DNA from: Pseudomonadota bacterium
GTDB taxonomy: Bacteria; Pseudomonadota; Alphaproteobacteria; Acetobacterales; Acetobacteraceae
NCBI GenBank assembly: GCA_021845835.1
Contig: JAJZVE010000030.1
Location: forward strand, 1-15,514
Reading direction: 5' to 3'
DNA length: 15,514 nucleotides
Below the pieces are notes generated by a model, which was not told where the DNA came from, did not search any database, and saw nothing but the letters and a program-made list of their open reading frames with translations. Below, piece by piece: positions 7,043 to 13,860 of the stretch. Positions within the stretch are counted from its first letter, which is position 1; every line of letters begins with the position of its first letter. A program made the position numbers and the translations under genes.

Positions 7043-8743
7043 TCAGGTCGGCGGCCGGCAGAAGACGAAATCACAGCCGGCGTCGGCCTGCATCACCTGA
7101 TCCAAGTATAGCCTGAGATAGCCGCGTTCGGCCCCCGCTGGCGGGGCCGGAGGCGTCCAGGCGGTGCGGCGGCGGGCCAGTTCCCCGTCGTCCACCAGCA
7201 GATCGAGGCGCCGCGCCTCCGCGTCGAGACGGATGCGGTCGCCGGTTCGCACCAGCGCCAGCGGCCCGCCGACCGCGGCTTCGGGGGCGGCATGCAGCGC
7301 GATGGTGCCGAAGGCGGTGCCGCTCATGCGCGCATCCGAGATGCGGACCATGTCCTTCACCCCGGCCCGCGCCAGCCTGCGCGGGATCGGCAGTGCGCCG
7401 GCCTCCGGCATGCCCGGCGCGCCCTTCGGCCCGGCGTTGCGCAGCACCAGCACGTCGTCCGGCTGCACCTCCAGCGCGTCGCTGTCGATGCGCGCGGCGA
7501 GGTCGGCGAGCCCCTCGAACACCACCGCCCGGCCCTCGTGGCGCAGCAGCGCCGGCGTGGCGGCGGAGCGTTTCAGCAGGGCGCCGTCCGGGGCCAGGCT
7601 GCCGCGCAGCACCGCCAGCCCGCCGCCGACATGGATTGGCGCGGCGCGGCCGCGGATCACGTCCTGGCCCGGCACCTGTTCCGCCGCGGCGATCACGTCG
7701 GCGATCGTGCGGCCGGCCACGGTCGGCGCCGCCAGATCGAGGAACGGCGCCAGTTCCGCCAGCAGCCGCGGCACGCCGCCGGCCCAGTGGAAATGCTCCA
7801 TGTAATGCGCGCCGGAGGGCTTGAGATCGACCAGCACCGGCACCTCCCGCCCCAGCCGGTCGAAGGCGTCGAGATCGACCGGTAGCCCGAGTCGGCCGGC
7901 GATGGCGGTGAAATGGATCAGCGCGTTGGTCGAGCCGCCGATCGCCTGCAGCACGGTGAAGGCGTTGCGCAGCGCCGCCGGGGTGACGATCTGGCGCAGC
8001 GTCGGCCCGCCGGCGCGCGCCAGCCGCACCGCCGCCGCCCCCGACGCCTCCGCCAGCCGCACCCGGTCGGCATGGGTGGCGGGCGCGGTGCCGGCGCCCG
8101 GCAGCGCCAATCCGATCGCCTCCGTCATGCAGGCGATGGTGCTGGCGGTGCCCATCACCATGCAGGTGCCCTTGGTGGGTGCGAGCCGGCCGCTCAGCGC
8201 GTCCATCTCGGCGGCGTCGATCTCGCCGGCGCGGTGGCGTGCCCACAGCCGGCGGCAATCGGTGCAGGCGCCCAGCACTTCGCCCTTGTAGTGCCCGACC
8301 AGCATCGGCCCGGTCGGCAGCACGATCGCCGGGATGTCGGCGGAGGCCGCCGCCATCATTTGCGCCGGCAGCGTCTTGTCGCAGCCGCCGATCAGCAGCA
8401 CCGAGTCCATCGGCTGCGCGCGCAGCATCTCCTCGGTGTCCAGCGCCATCAGGTTGCGCAGGAACATGCTGGTGGGATGGGCGAAGCTCTCGTGGATGGA
8501 AATGGTGGGGAAGGCCATCGGCAGGCCGCCGGCCAGCATGACGCCGCGGCGGGCGGCCTCGATCAGCTCGGGGACGTTGCCGTGGCACGGGTTGAAGTCG
8601 CTCGCGGTGTCGGTGATGCCGACGATCGGGCGGTCGAGCGCGTCGTCGGTGAAGCCCATCGCCTTGATGAAGGCACGGCGCAGGAACAGCGAAAATCCCG
8701 CATCGCCGTAGCTGGTCAGTCCCTTGCGCAAGCCGCCCGTCAT
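7043..8743 (-). CDS. IlvD/Edd-family sugar-acid dehydratase (L-arabinonate dehydratase-like)
   Basis: A 566-residue cytoplasmic [2Fe-2S] and Mg-dependent dehydratase that should convert an aldonic acid to its 2-keto-3-deoxy product. Cluster ligands C53 (NPCHGN), C121 (GGCDKT) and C194 (KGTCMVMG) and the catalytic Ser S474 in SDARMSG have the same mutual spacing as C59, C127, C200 and S480 that I recall for Rhizobium L-arabinonate dehydratase, a constant offset of 6. The C-terminal block RGYLRLYLDQVMQADAGCDF is also typical of pentonate dehydratases rather than of true dihydroxy-acid dehydratase IlvD. Start 8743 has GGAGG (8752-8756) 8 nt upstream; the frame extends to 8812 but into the preceding gene. 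It is last in a unit with DUF2066 and an ABC transporter (28-nt gap). The exact sugar acid (arabinonate, xylonate, galactonate) is not determined. Confidence 0.88.
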   Translation of the reverse strand: MTGGLRKGLTSYGDAGFSLFLRRAFIKAMGFTDDALDRPIVGITDTASDFNPCHGNVPELIEAARRGVMLAGGLPMAFPTISIHESFAHPTSMFLRNLMALDTEEMLRAQPMDSVLLIGGCDKTLPAQMMAAASADIPAIVLPTGPMLVGHYKGEVLGACTDCRRLWARHRAGEIDAAEMDALSGRLAPTKGTCMVMGTASTIACMTEAIGLALPGAGTAPATHADRVRLAEASGAAAVRLARAGGPTLRQIVTPAALRNAFTVLQAIGGSTNALIHFTAIAGRLGLPVDLDAFDRLGREVPVLVDLKPSGAHYMEHFHWAGGVPRLLAELAPFLDLAAPTVAGRTIADVIAAAEQVPGQDVIRGRAAPIHVGGGLAVLRGSLAPDGALLKRSAATPALLRHEGRAVVFEGLADLAARIDSDALEVQPDDVLVLRNAGPKGAPGMPEAGALPIPRRLARAGVKDMVRISDARMSGTAFGTIALHAAPEAAVGGPLALVRTGDRIRLDAEARRLDLLVDDGELARRRTAWTPPAPPAGAERGYLRLYLDQVMQADAGCDFVFCRPPT

Positions 8744-8771
8744 GCCCTCGTCCTCCGCGTCGCCGCCGAGG

Positions 8772-9527
8772 CTAGCGCGGCGCGCCGTGCCCGGACAGCA
8801 CCTGCATCGCACCGCGGACGCCGTCGCGGAACGCCGCGTCGAAATTCACCCCGCGCACGCCCCAGTCGTAGCCGGTGCCCTGCCAGTCGAGATGCCAATC
8901 GGCGACCCAGCCGAGCGCCGCCTCGCTGAGCACGAGCGCGCCCACGAGCGGCACAAATCCCGGCGGGCGCGCCTGCGGATCACTCATGATGGCCCAGTCC
9001 ATGCCGTATTTCTCGCCGGCGTCCCGGATCGCGGCCCGCATGCCCGCCGCGCGCGGTTCGATGGTCGTCACGTCGAAGGTGTCGCGCGCGCCTACCACAT
9101 GCACCACGACCACGAGCGGCGGTCGCGGTGTGGTCCACGGCTCCCGGCCCAGCGTGCGCAGGGCGGCGTCGATCCCGTCGCGAGTGAACCGGACGGTCAG
9201 GTTGTACGGCCGATCCGAACTGCCCTGCTCGTCGTGATTCGGGATGCCGCTCATGCGGTCCCAATAATCAAAGCCGGTTGCATAATCGGCCGCGTGCGAT
9301 TCGAGTGCCGGCAGGCGCGGGTCATCCAGCACGGTCGGATCACCGGAGACCTTCGCCAGCACGTCGGCGAGGCAGGCGGCCAGCCCGGCGGGGCGGCTGC
9401 GCAGGTCGGTGCCGGTGACGATGGTGCGTGCCTCGTAGCGATCGAGATGCGGGTCCTGCTGCGCAGCGAGCGCCGGCGCGGCCAGCGGAAGGAAGACCAG
9501 CATCGCCGCTGCTCGCCGCCGCCACAT
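8772..9527 (-). CDS. DUF2066 domain-containing exported protein
   Basis: A 251-residue protein of unknown function. Residues 1-22 form a Sec signal peptide (RRR, hydrophobic LVFLPLAAPALA, cleavage near A21/A22), so it should be periplasmic. The start of the mature part, RYEARTIVTGTDLRSRPAGLAACLADVLAKVSGDP, and the later DRMSGIPNHDEQG and RPYNLTVRFTRDGID blocks match what I know of DUF2066 proteins of Alphaproteobacteria. No catalytic motif is evident. GGAGG (9533-9537) lies 5 nt before the ATG. It follows the ABC transporter gene by 15 nt and precedes the dehydratase by 28 nt, so all three are probably cotranscribed; this suggests an accessory role to the transporter, which is inference only. 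Confidence 0.8.
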   Translation of the reverse strand: MWRRRAAAMLVFLPLAAPALAAQQDPHLDRYEARTIVTGTDLRSRPAGLAACLADVLAKVSGDPTVLDDPRLPALESHAADYATGFDYWDRMSGIPNHDEQGSSDRPYNLTVRFTRDGIDAALRTLGREPWTTPRPPLVVVVHVVGARDTFDVTTIEPRAAGMRAAIRDAGEKYGMDWAIMSDPQARPPGFVPLVGALVLSEAALGWVADWHLDWQGTGYDWGVRGVNFDAAFRDGVRGAMQVLSGHGAPR

Positions 9528-9542
9528 GGACGCCTCCGTGCG

Positions 9543-11351
9543 CTACTCCGCCGCCTGCCGCTCCGCCTCCACGATCCGTCCCACGCCGGTCGGTTCGCGT
9601 TCCAGCACGATATGGCGCGCCCGCAGGCCGGCGGCGGTCGGGCGGTGTTCGATCGAGACGATGGTGGTGTCCGGCAGCAAGCGCCGCATCGCATCAAACA
9701 GCCGCGCCTCCGATTCCGGGTCGAGAATCGCCATCGCCTCGTCAAGGAACAGCCAGTCCGGCTTGGCCAGCAGCGCGCGCGCCAGCGCCAGCCGCTGCTG
9801 CTCGCCGCCGGACAGGCGCATGGACCAGTTTTCCTCCTCATCGAGGCGCGGGATCATGTGGGCGAGGCCGGCCTCGGTCAGCGCCTCCTGCACCTCGGCG
9901 TCGCTGAACGCGCTGGGCGGCGAGGGGTAGGCGACGGCATGGCGCAATGTGCCGAGCGGGATATAGGGGCGCTGCGGCAGGAACAGCGTGCGTCCCCTGG
10001 GCCGCCGCACGCCGCCGCTGCCGAACGGCCAGATGCCGGCGAAGGCGCGGAACAGGGTCGATTTCCCGGCGCCCGACCGGCCGGTGACCAGCACCGGCCT
10101 GCCCGGCGTCAGCGTCAGGTCGGCACGCTCCAGCAGCATCTGCCCGTCCGGCAGCGCGATCGTTGCCTGCTGCAGCGCGTAGGCGTCGCCGTCCTCCGCC
10201 CGCGCATGCACGCCCTCGAACGCATGTTCCCGCGCCGACTCGATCGCGCGCCAGAACGTGGTCAGACGCTCGACCGTGGCGCGCCATGCGGCGATCGTGC
10301 TGTAAGTATCGACGAACCAGGACATCGCGCCCTGCACCTCGCCGAACGCGCCGGAGGTCTGCGTCAGCACGCCGAGCGTCACCTTGCCGGCGAAATAGCG
10401 CGGCGCCGCCACCACGATCGGGAACACCGAGGCGACCTGCCCGTACCCGGCGGTGAGCGCATTGAGGAACTTGTAACGCGCCATCAGTTCGCGCCAGTTC
10501 GCCGCCAGCGCCGCGAAGCGCGCCAGCAGCGTGCGCCGCTCTTCCGCCTCGCCGCCATAGAGCGCGATGCCTTCGGTGTTCTCGCGCACGCGCACCAGCG
10601 CGAAGCGGAAATCCGCCTCCACCCGCTGCTTGCGGAAGTTCAGCGGCACCAGCTTGCGCCCGACCAGATGCGTCAGCCACGTGCCGACCGCGGCATAGAC
10701 CAGCGCCACCCACACCATATAGCCGGGGATCGACACGCCAAACAGCGCGAACGGCCCCGACAGCGTCCACAGGATGGTGACGAAGGAAACCAGCGAGACG
10801 ATGTTGGACAGCAGGTCGATGCTGAGGAACAGGATGCCCTGCGTGCCGATCACGCCGTCGCCGATGAAGTCGCGCAGATCCTCGGCGATGCGCTGGTCGG
10901 GGTTGTCGGTGTACACCGATCCGTCGCCGGCGGCGCGCATCAGCGCGATGCGGTAATAGGCCCGGTCCGGCGACAGCCATTCGTTGAGGAATTTCTGCGT
11001 CATCCACAGCCGCCAGCGGATTTGCAGCCATTGCACCAGATAGACGCGGTACACCGCGATCGCGATGTACACCGCTGCCACCTCGCAGAATCCTGGGAGG
11101 ATCGGCAGGAACCGCAGGTCGGATTTCTTATAGAAAATCAGCAGATGGATAAAGCTGGTCCAGTCCTTCTCCTGCAGTGCAGTAAAGAAAGCGTTGTTCC
11201 AATAATTCAGCACCACGCTCATGCCGACCAGGCAGAGGCGCAGCGCCAGCACCGCGAACAGCATGCCGCGGGCGAACCACTTGTCCTCGGAGAAGTAGTA
11301 CGGCCTCGCGAGGTGCCAGGCGTCTTTCAGGAACGGGACGATGCCGCGCAT
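9543..11351 (-). CDS. Fused ABC transporter (YddA/Rv1819c-type, SbmA/BacA-like membrane domain)
   Basis: A 602-residue half-transporter with membrane and ATPase domains in one chain, expected to work as an inner-membrane homodimer. The membrane part (1-370, ABC_membrane_2 type) contains about six helices and the family blocks LNYWNNAFFTALQEKDW (48-64), WRLWMTQKFLNEWL (113-126), YTDNPDQRIAEDLRDF (147-162) and RENTEGIALYGGE (256-268). The ATPase part has Walker A GRSGAGKST (424-432), signature LSGGEQQR (513-520), Walker B WLFLDEA (533-539) and switch H569. The stretch after Walker B reads MAILD instead of the usual TSALD. Characterised relatives import cobalamin, peptides or other hydrophilic compounds; direction and cargo here are unknown. 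GGAGG (11361-11365) stands 9 nt before the ATG. First gene of the unit with DUF2066 and the dehydratase. Confidence 0.9.
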   Translation of the reverse strand: MRGIVPFLKDAWHLARPYYFSEDKWFARGMLFAVLALRLCLVGMSVVLNYWNNAFFTALQEKDWTSFIHLLIFYKKSDLRFLPILPGFCEVAAVYIAIAVYRVYLVQWLQIRWRLWMTQKFLNEWLSPDRAYYRIALMRAAGDGSVYTDNPDQRIAEDLRDFIGDGVIGTQGILFLSIDLLSNIVSLVSFVTILWTLSGPFALFGVSIPGYMVWVALVYAAVGTWLTHLVGRKLVPLNFRKQRVEADFRFALVRVRENTEGIALYGGEAEERRTLLARFAALAANWRELMARYKFLNALTAGYGQVASVFPIVVAAPRYFAGKVTLGVLTQTSGAFGEVQGAMSWFVDTYSTIAAWRATVERLTTFWRAIESAREHAFEGVHARAEDGDAYALQQATIALPDGQMLLERADLTLTPGRPVLVTGRSGAGKSTLFRAFAGIWPFGSGGVRRPRGRTLFLPQRPYIPLGTLRHAVAYPSPPSAFSDAEVQEALTEAGLAHMIPRLDEEENWSMRLSGGEQQRLALARALLAKPDWLFLDEAMAILDPESEARLFDAMRRLLPDTTIVSIEHRPTAAGLRARHIVLEREPTGVGRIVEAERQAAE

Positions 11352-11501
11352 CAGCGTGCGCCTCCGCGGCCGCAGCGGCGCGGCGCGGCGTCAGCCGCTG
11401 CGCGCCGGTTGGTCAGCCGCCATTCCTCCGCCATGCCATGCTCCCGCCGCCTGCTCATGCCCCAGACTTGCCCCCGGCGGCCATTGCCGCAAGCCGTCGG
11501 C

Positions 11502-12164
11502 TCAGCCGCCGGCGTCCAGCCGCGCCAGCAGCCCGGCCAGCACCGCCGCGAACATCGCCTCGGTCAGCCGGCCGGTCTGCGTGTTGTAGCGGGACACGTG
11601 ATAGCTGTCGGCGAGCAGCAGCCCGTCGGGCAGCGCATGGATGGCGCCGTGGCGGAAGCGAATGCGCGTCGGCGGCATGCCGCATGCCTTCAGCACCGCG
11701 GCATGGGCGACCACGCCGAGCGCCAGCACGCCGCGCAGGTTCGGCATGCCCTGCATCTCGCCGCGCAGGAAGCGATTGCAGGCGGTGATCTCCGCCGGCT
11801 CCGGCAGGTTGGCGGGCGGCACGCAGCGCACCGCGTTGGCGATGCGGCAATCCTGCAGCGCGAGGCCGTCCTGGGGGTCGGCGCGATACGTGCCCGCGGC
11901 GAGGCCGAAGCGGAGCAGGGTCTGGTAGAGCAGCACGCCGGCGAAGTCGCCGGTGAATGGGCGGCCGGTGCGGTTCGCCCCCTTCACCCCCGGCGCCAGC
12001 CCCACCACCAGCAGCCGCGCCTCGGGCGGCCCGAAGCTCGGCACCGGGGCGTTGAACCAGCCCGGCTGCGCCGCCCGCTGCTGCGCGCGGTAGGCGGCCA
12101 GACGCGGACACAGCGGGCAGTCCGCGTCCGGCTGCTCGATCGCGGCGGCAACCATGCGCTGCAT
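11502..12164 (-). CDS. Family 5 uracil-DNA glycosylase (UDGb-type)
   Basis: A 220-residue base-excision repair enzyme that removes uracil, and in this family often hypoxanthine or xanthine, from DNA. Cysteines C16, C19, C114 and C129 have the CxxC...C-x14-C arrangement expected for the 4Fe-4S cluster. Motif 1 is GLAPGVKGANRTGRPFTGD (55-73), diagnostic for family 5 as opposed to family 4, with the polar motif-1 acid of families 1 and 4 replaced. Motif 2 is HVSRYNTQTGRLT (189-201), where the common Pro after His is Val. Start 12164 lies 3 nt after the stop of the NYN gene, so the two are almost certainly cotranscribed; the ribosome-binding site is poor, consistent with coupling. An in-frame ATG at 12155 is an alternative start. 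Confidence 0.9.
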   Translation of the reverse strand: MQRMVAAAIEQPDADCPLCPRLAAYRAQQRAAQPGWFNAPVPSFGPPEARLLVVGLAPGVKGANRTGRPFTGDFAGVLLYQTLLRFGLAAGTYRADPQDGLALQDCRIANAVRCVPPANLPEPAEITACNRFLRGEMQGMPNLRGVLALGVVAHAAVLKACGMPPTRIRFRHGAIHALPDGLLLADSYHVSRYNTQTGRLTEAMFAAVLAGLLARLDAGG

Positions 12165-12167
12165 GGC

Positions 12168-12776
12168 TCAGGCGGCGTCGTTGGGGTCGGCGAACGGCTC
12201 GGCGGGGGTCTGGCGCAGCGGGCTGACGCGATGCGGCCGCGGCTCCATCTGCCGGCGGGTGAACTCGGGCGCGATCTCGGCCAGCTCGATGAACTGGTCG
12301 GCCTGCCGGCGCAGCTCGTCGGCGATCATCGGCGGCGAAGTGCGGATGGAGGAGACCACGGAGACGCGCACGCCACGCCGCTGCACCGCCTCGACCAGCC
12401 GGCGGAAATCGGAGTCGCCGCTGAACAGCACAGCATGATCGAGCTTGTCGGCCAGCTCCAGCATGTCGATGGCCAGCTCGATGTCCATGTTGCCCTTGAC
12501 ACGGCGGCGGCCGGTGGCGTCGGTGAACTCCTTGGCGGGTTTCGTGACAAGCGTGTAACCGTTATAGGCCAACCAGTCCGTGAGCGGCTTCAGCGGGGAA
12601 TATTCCTCGGTCTCCACGACGGCGGAATAGTAGTAGGCGCGCAGGACGTTCGTCTTCCTGCGGAAATATTCCAGCAGGTTGCGATAATCCACGTCGAAGC
12701 CGAGATTCCGCGAGGCCGAATAGAGGTTGGCGCCGTCGATGAACAGGGCGGTGCGCTCGGTAGACAGGAAATGCAT
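12168..12776 (-). CDS. NYN-domain (LabA/DUF88-like) putative ribonuclease
   Basis: A 202-residue PIN-like protein. The NYN fold carries its acidic metal-binding set: D14 and N17 (ALFIDGANLY), D98 (KGNMDIELAIDM), D121 and D123 (LFSGDSDF), with SVVSS closing the Rossmann-like sheet. Members of the family are RNases or nucleic-acid binders, but this one's substrate is unknown. The last 40 residues are Pro/Arg-rich and probably disordered. Start 12776 has AAGGG (12785-12789) 8 nt upstream; the frame extends to 12869 without family-like sequence. It is divergent from folK, an arrangement I recall as common in Alphaproteobacteria, and is followed after 3 nt by the uracil-DNA glycosylase gene. Confidence 0.88.
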   Translation of the reverse strand: MHFLSTERTALFIDGANLYSASRNLGFDVDYRNLLEYFRRKTNVLRAYYYSAVVETEEYSPLKPLTDWLAYNGYTLVTKPAKEFTDATGRRRVKGNMDIELAIDMLELADKLDHAVLFSGDSDFRRLVEAVQRRGVRVSVVSSIRTSPPMIADELRRQADQFIELAEIAPEFTRRQMEPRPHRVSPLRQTPAEPFADPNDAA

Positions 12777-12896
12777 GAATGTAACCCTTCGTGATGCCGC
12801 GTCGTCGCGGCCGGGCGCTGCCGGTGCGGCGCGGAAACGCCGCCTATATTGAACCTTGCAGCTTGCCAAGGAATGAAACCGTCATGAGCAGTTTTC
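12777..12896. promoter_or_regulatory. Divergent promoter region between NYN gene and folK
   Basis: The 133-nt gap between divergent starts includes an AT-rich pocket at 12845-12853 (TATATTGAA). Reading leftward, TTGGCA (complement of 12864-12869) and TATAGG (complement of 12843-12848) resemble -35 and -10 boxes, but the 15-nt spacer is short. A 6-bp stem GCGGCG/CGCCGC (12826-12843) lies in what would be the NYN leader. For folK no promoter is clear. Confidence 0.3.
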
Positions 12897-12909
12897 AAGG
12901 AGGGAAAGC

Positions 12910-13398
12910 GTGATTCTGGTGGCGATCGGGGCCAATCTGCCCGGCGCGCGCGGCGAGTCGCCGCTGGTCGCCTGCCGCGCCGCCGCCGAGGCGCTGCGCG
13001 GCCTGCCCGGCCTGCGCTTCGCCGCCCTGTCGCGCTGGTACGCGACCGCGCCGGTGCCGCCGTCCGGCCAGCCCGACTACATCAACGGCGTGGCGCGGCT
13101 GGAGGGAGACGCGGATCCGGCGTGGCTGCTCGCCCGCCTGCATGCGATCGAGGCGGCATCAGGGCGCGTGCGCACCGAGCGGAACGCGGCGCGCACGCTC
13201 GATCTCGATGTGATCGACCTGAACGGCATGGTGCGCGACGCACCGGACCCGGTGCTGCCGCATCCGCGCGCGCATGAGCGGGCGTTCGTGCTGGCGCCGC
13301 TGGCGGACGTGGCGCCGGAATGGGTGCATCCGCGGCTCGGCCGGGGCGTCGGGGCGCTGCTGGCGGAACTGGCGGGGCAGCGGATCGCGCGCGCATAG
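12910..13398 (+). CDS. folK: 2-amino-4-hydroxy-6-hydroxymethyldihydropteridine pyrophosphokinase
   Basis: HPPK transfers pyrophosphate from ATP to 6-hydroxymethyl-7,8-dihydropterin, the step before dihydropteroate synthase in folate synthesis. The 162-residue protein has the usual length and blocks: N-terminal VAIGANLPG, the loop SRWYATAPVPPSGQPDYING, ERNAARTLDLDVIDLNG with the Mg ligands D98 and D100, and LPHPRAHERAFVLAPLADVAPEW. The start is GTG at 12910, set by a strong AAGGAGGG (12897-12904) 5 nt upstream. It stands alone here: folB and folP are not next to it, and the downstream gene is an ArsR regulator after a 105-nt gap. Confidence 0.96.
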   Translation: MILVAIGANLPGARGESPLVACRAAAEALRGLPGLRFAALSRWYATAPVPPSGQPDYINGVARLEGDADPAWLLARLHAIEAASGRVRTERNAARTLDLDVIDLNGMVRDAPDPVLPHPRAHERAFVLAPLADVAPEWVHPRLGRGVGALLAELAGQRIARA

Positions 13399-13494
13399 CG
13401 CCAACCCGGGTCATTGCCGGCCGCCGCGATCAGATAGCCGTGAGCCGGGCTTCTGAGATGCTTAAGCCATTGCCGATCCATCGGCGCCCTGATA

Positions 13495-13512
13495 GTTAAG
13501 TACATGCTTAAC
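13495..13512 (+). promoter_or_regulatory. Palindrome spanning the ArsR gene start codon, probable operator
   Basis: GTTAAG (13495-13500) and CTTAAC (13507-13512) are perfect inverted arms around a 6-nt spacer that contains the ATG (13504-13506) of the ArsR-type gene. A second copy of the half-site, ATGCTTAA, occurs at 13459-13466, 45 nt upstream of the copy at 13504-13511. AT-rich dyads like this stand out in such GC-rich DNA and resemble ArsR-family operators. Autoregulation is inferred. No Shine-Dalgarno precedes the ATG, so the transcript might be leaderless. Confidence 0.5.
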
Positions 13513-13860
13513 CGATCGGTTGCCCTCGACCACACCTTCCAGGCCCTCGCCGACCCGACGCGACGGGCGATCATGGAGCAGCTCGCGCGCGGGCCGGCCT
13601 CGGTCAGCGCCCTGGCGCGGCCGATCGCCATGTCGCTGCCGGCGGTGCTGCAGCATCTGGCGGTGCTGGAGGGCTCGGGGCTGGTGGTCTCGGAAAAGGT
13701 CGGCCGGGTGCGGACCTGCCGCATCGAGCCGCGCGCGCTCGGTCTCGCGGAGGACTGGATCAGTGCCCGCCGCACGGAATGGGCGCGCCGGCTGGATCGG
13801 CTGGGCAGCTATCTCGACGAACTGCAACGCAAGGGAGACGGCGATGAGCCACGCGACTGA
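13504..13860 (+). CDS. ArsR-family transcriptional repressor
   Basis: A 118-residue winged-helix repressor. The start, ALDHTFQALADPTRRAIMEQLARG, is the standard first helices of ArsR proteins; the recognition region is ALARPIAMSLPAVLQHLAVLEGSGLV (36-61), and the wing is SEKVGRVRTCRIEP. The metal-binding ELCVCDL-type motif of ArsR/SmtB sensors is absent, placing it in the non-metal subgroup that is habitually paired with AHSA1/SRPBCC genes. Its 3' end overlaps the SRPBCC gene by 17 nt, so the two are translated from one mRNA. A palindrome covers its start codon. The inducing signal is unknown. Confidence 0.92.
   Translation: MLNRSVALDHTFQALADPTRRAIMEQLARGPASVSALARPIAMSLPAVLQHLAVLEGSGLVVSEKVGRVRTCRIEPRALGLAEDWISARRTEWARRLDRLGSYLDELQRKGDGDEPRD

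Noticed and set aside
8724..12794. Uninterrupted 1356-codon open frame on the plus strand
   Set aside because: It runs antisense through four well-supported minus-strand genes and translates to a His/Arg/Gln/Ala-rich sequence with no domain. Long antisense frames are expected in GC-rich DNA with strong third-position bias.
13399..13503. Intrinsic terminator after folK
   Set aside because: CCCGG and CCGGG elements are present but far apart, with no compact stem and no T-tract.
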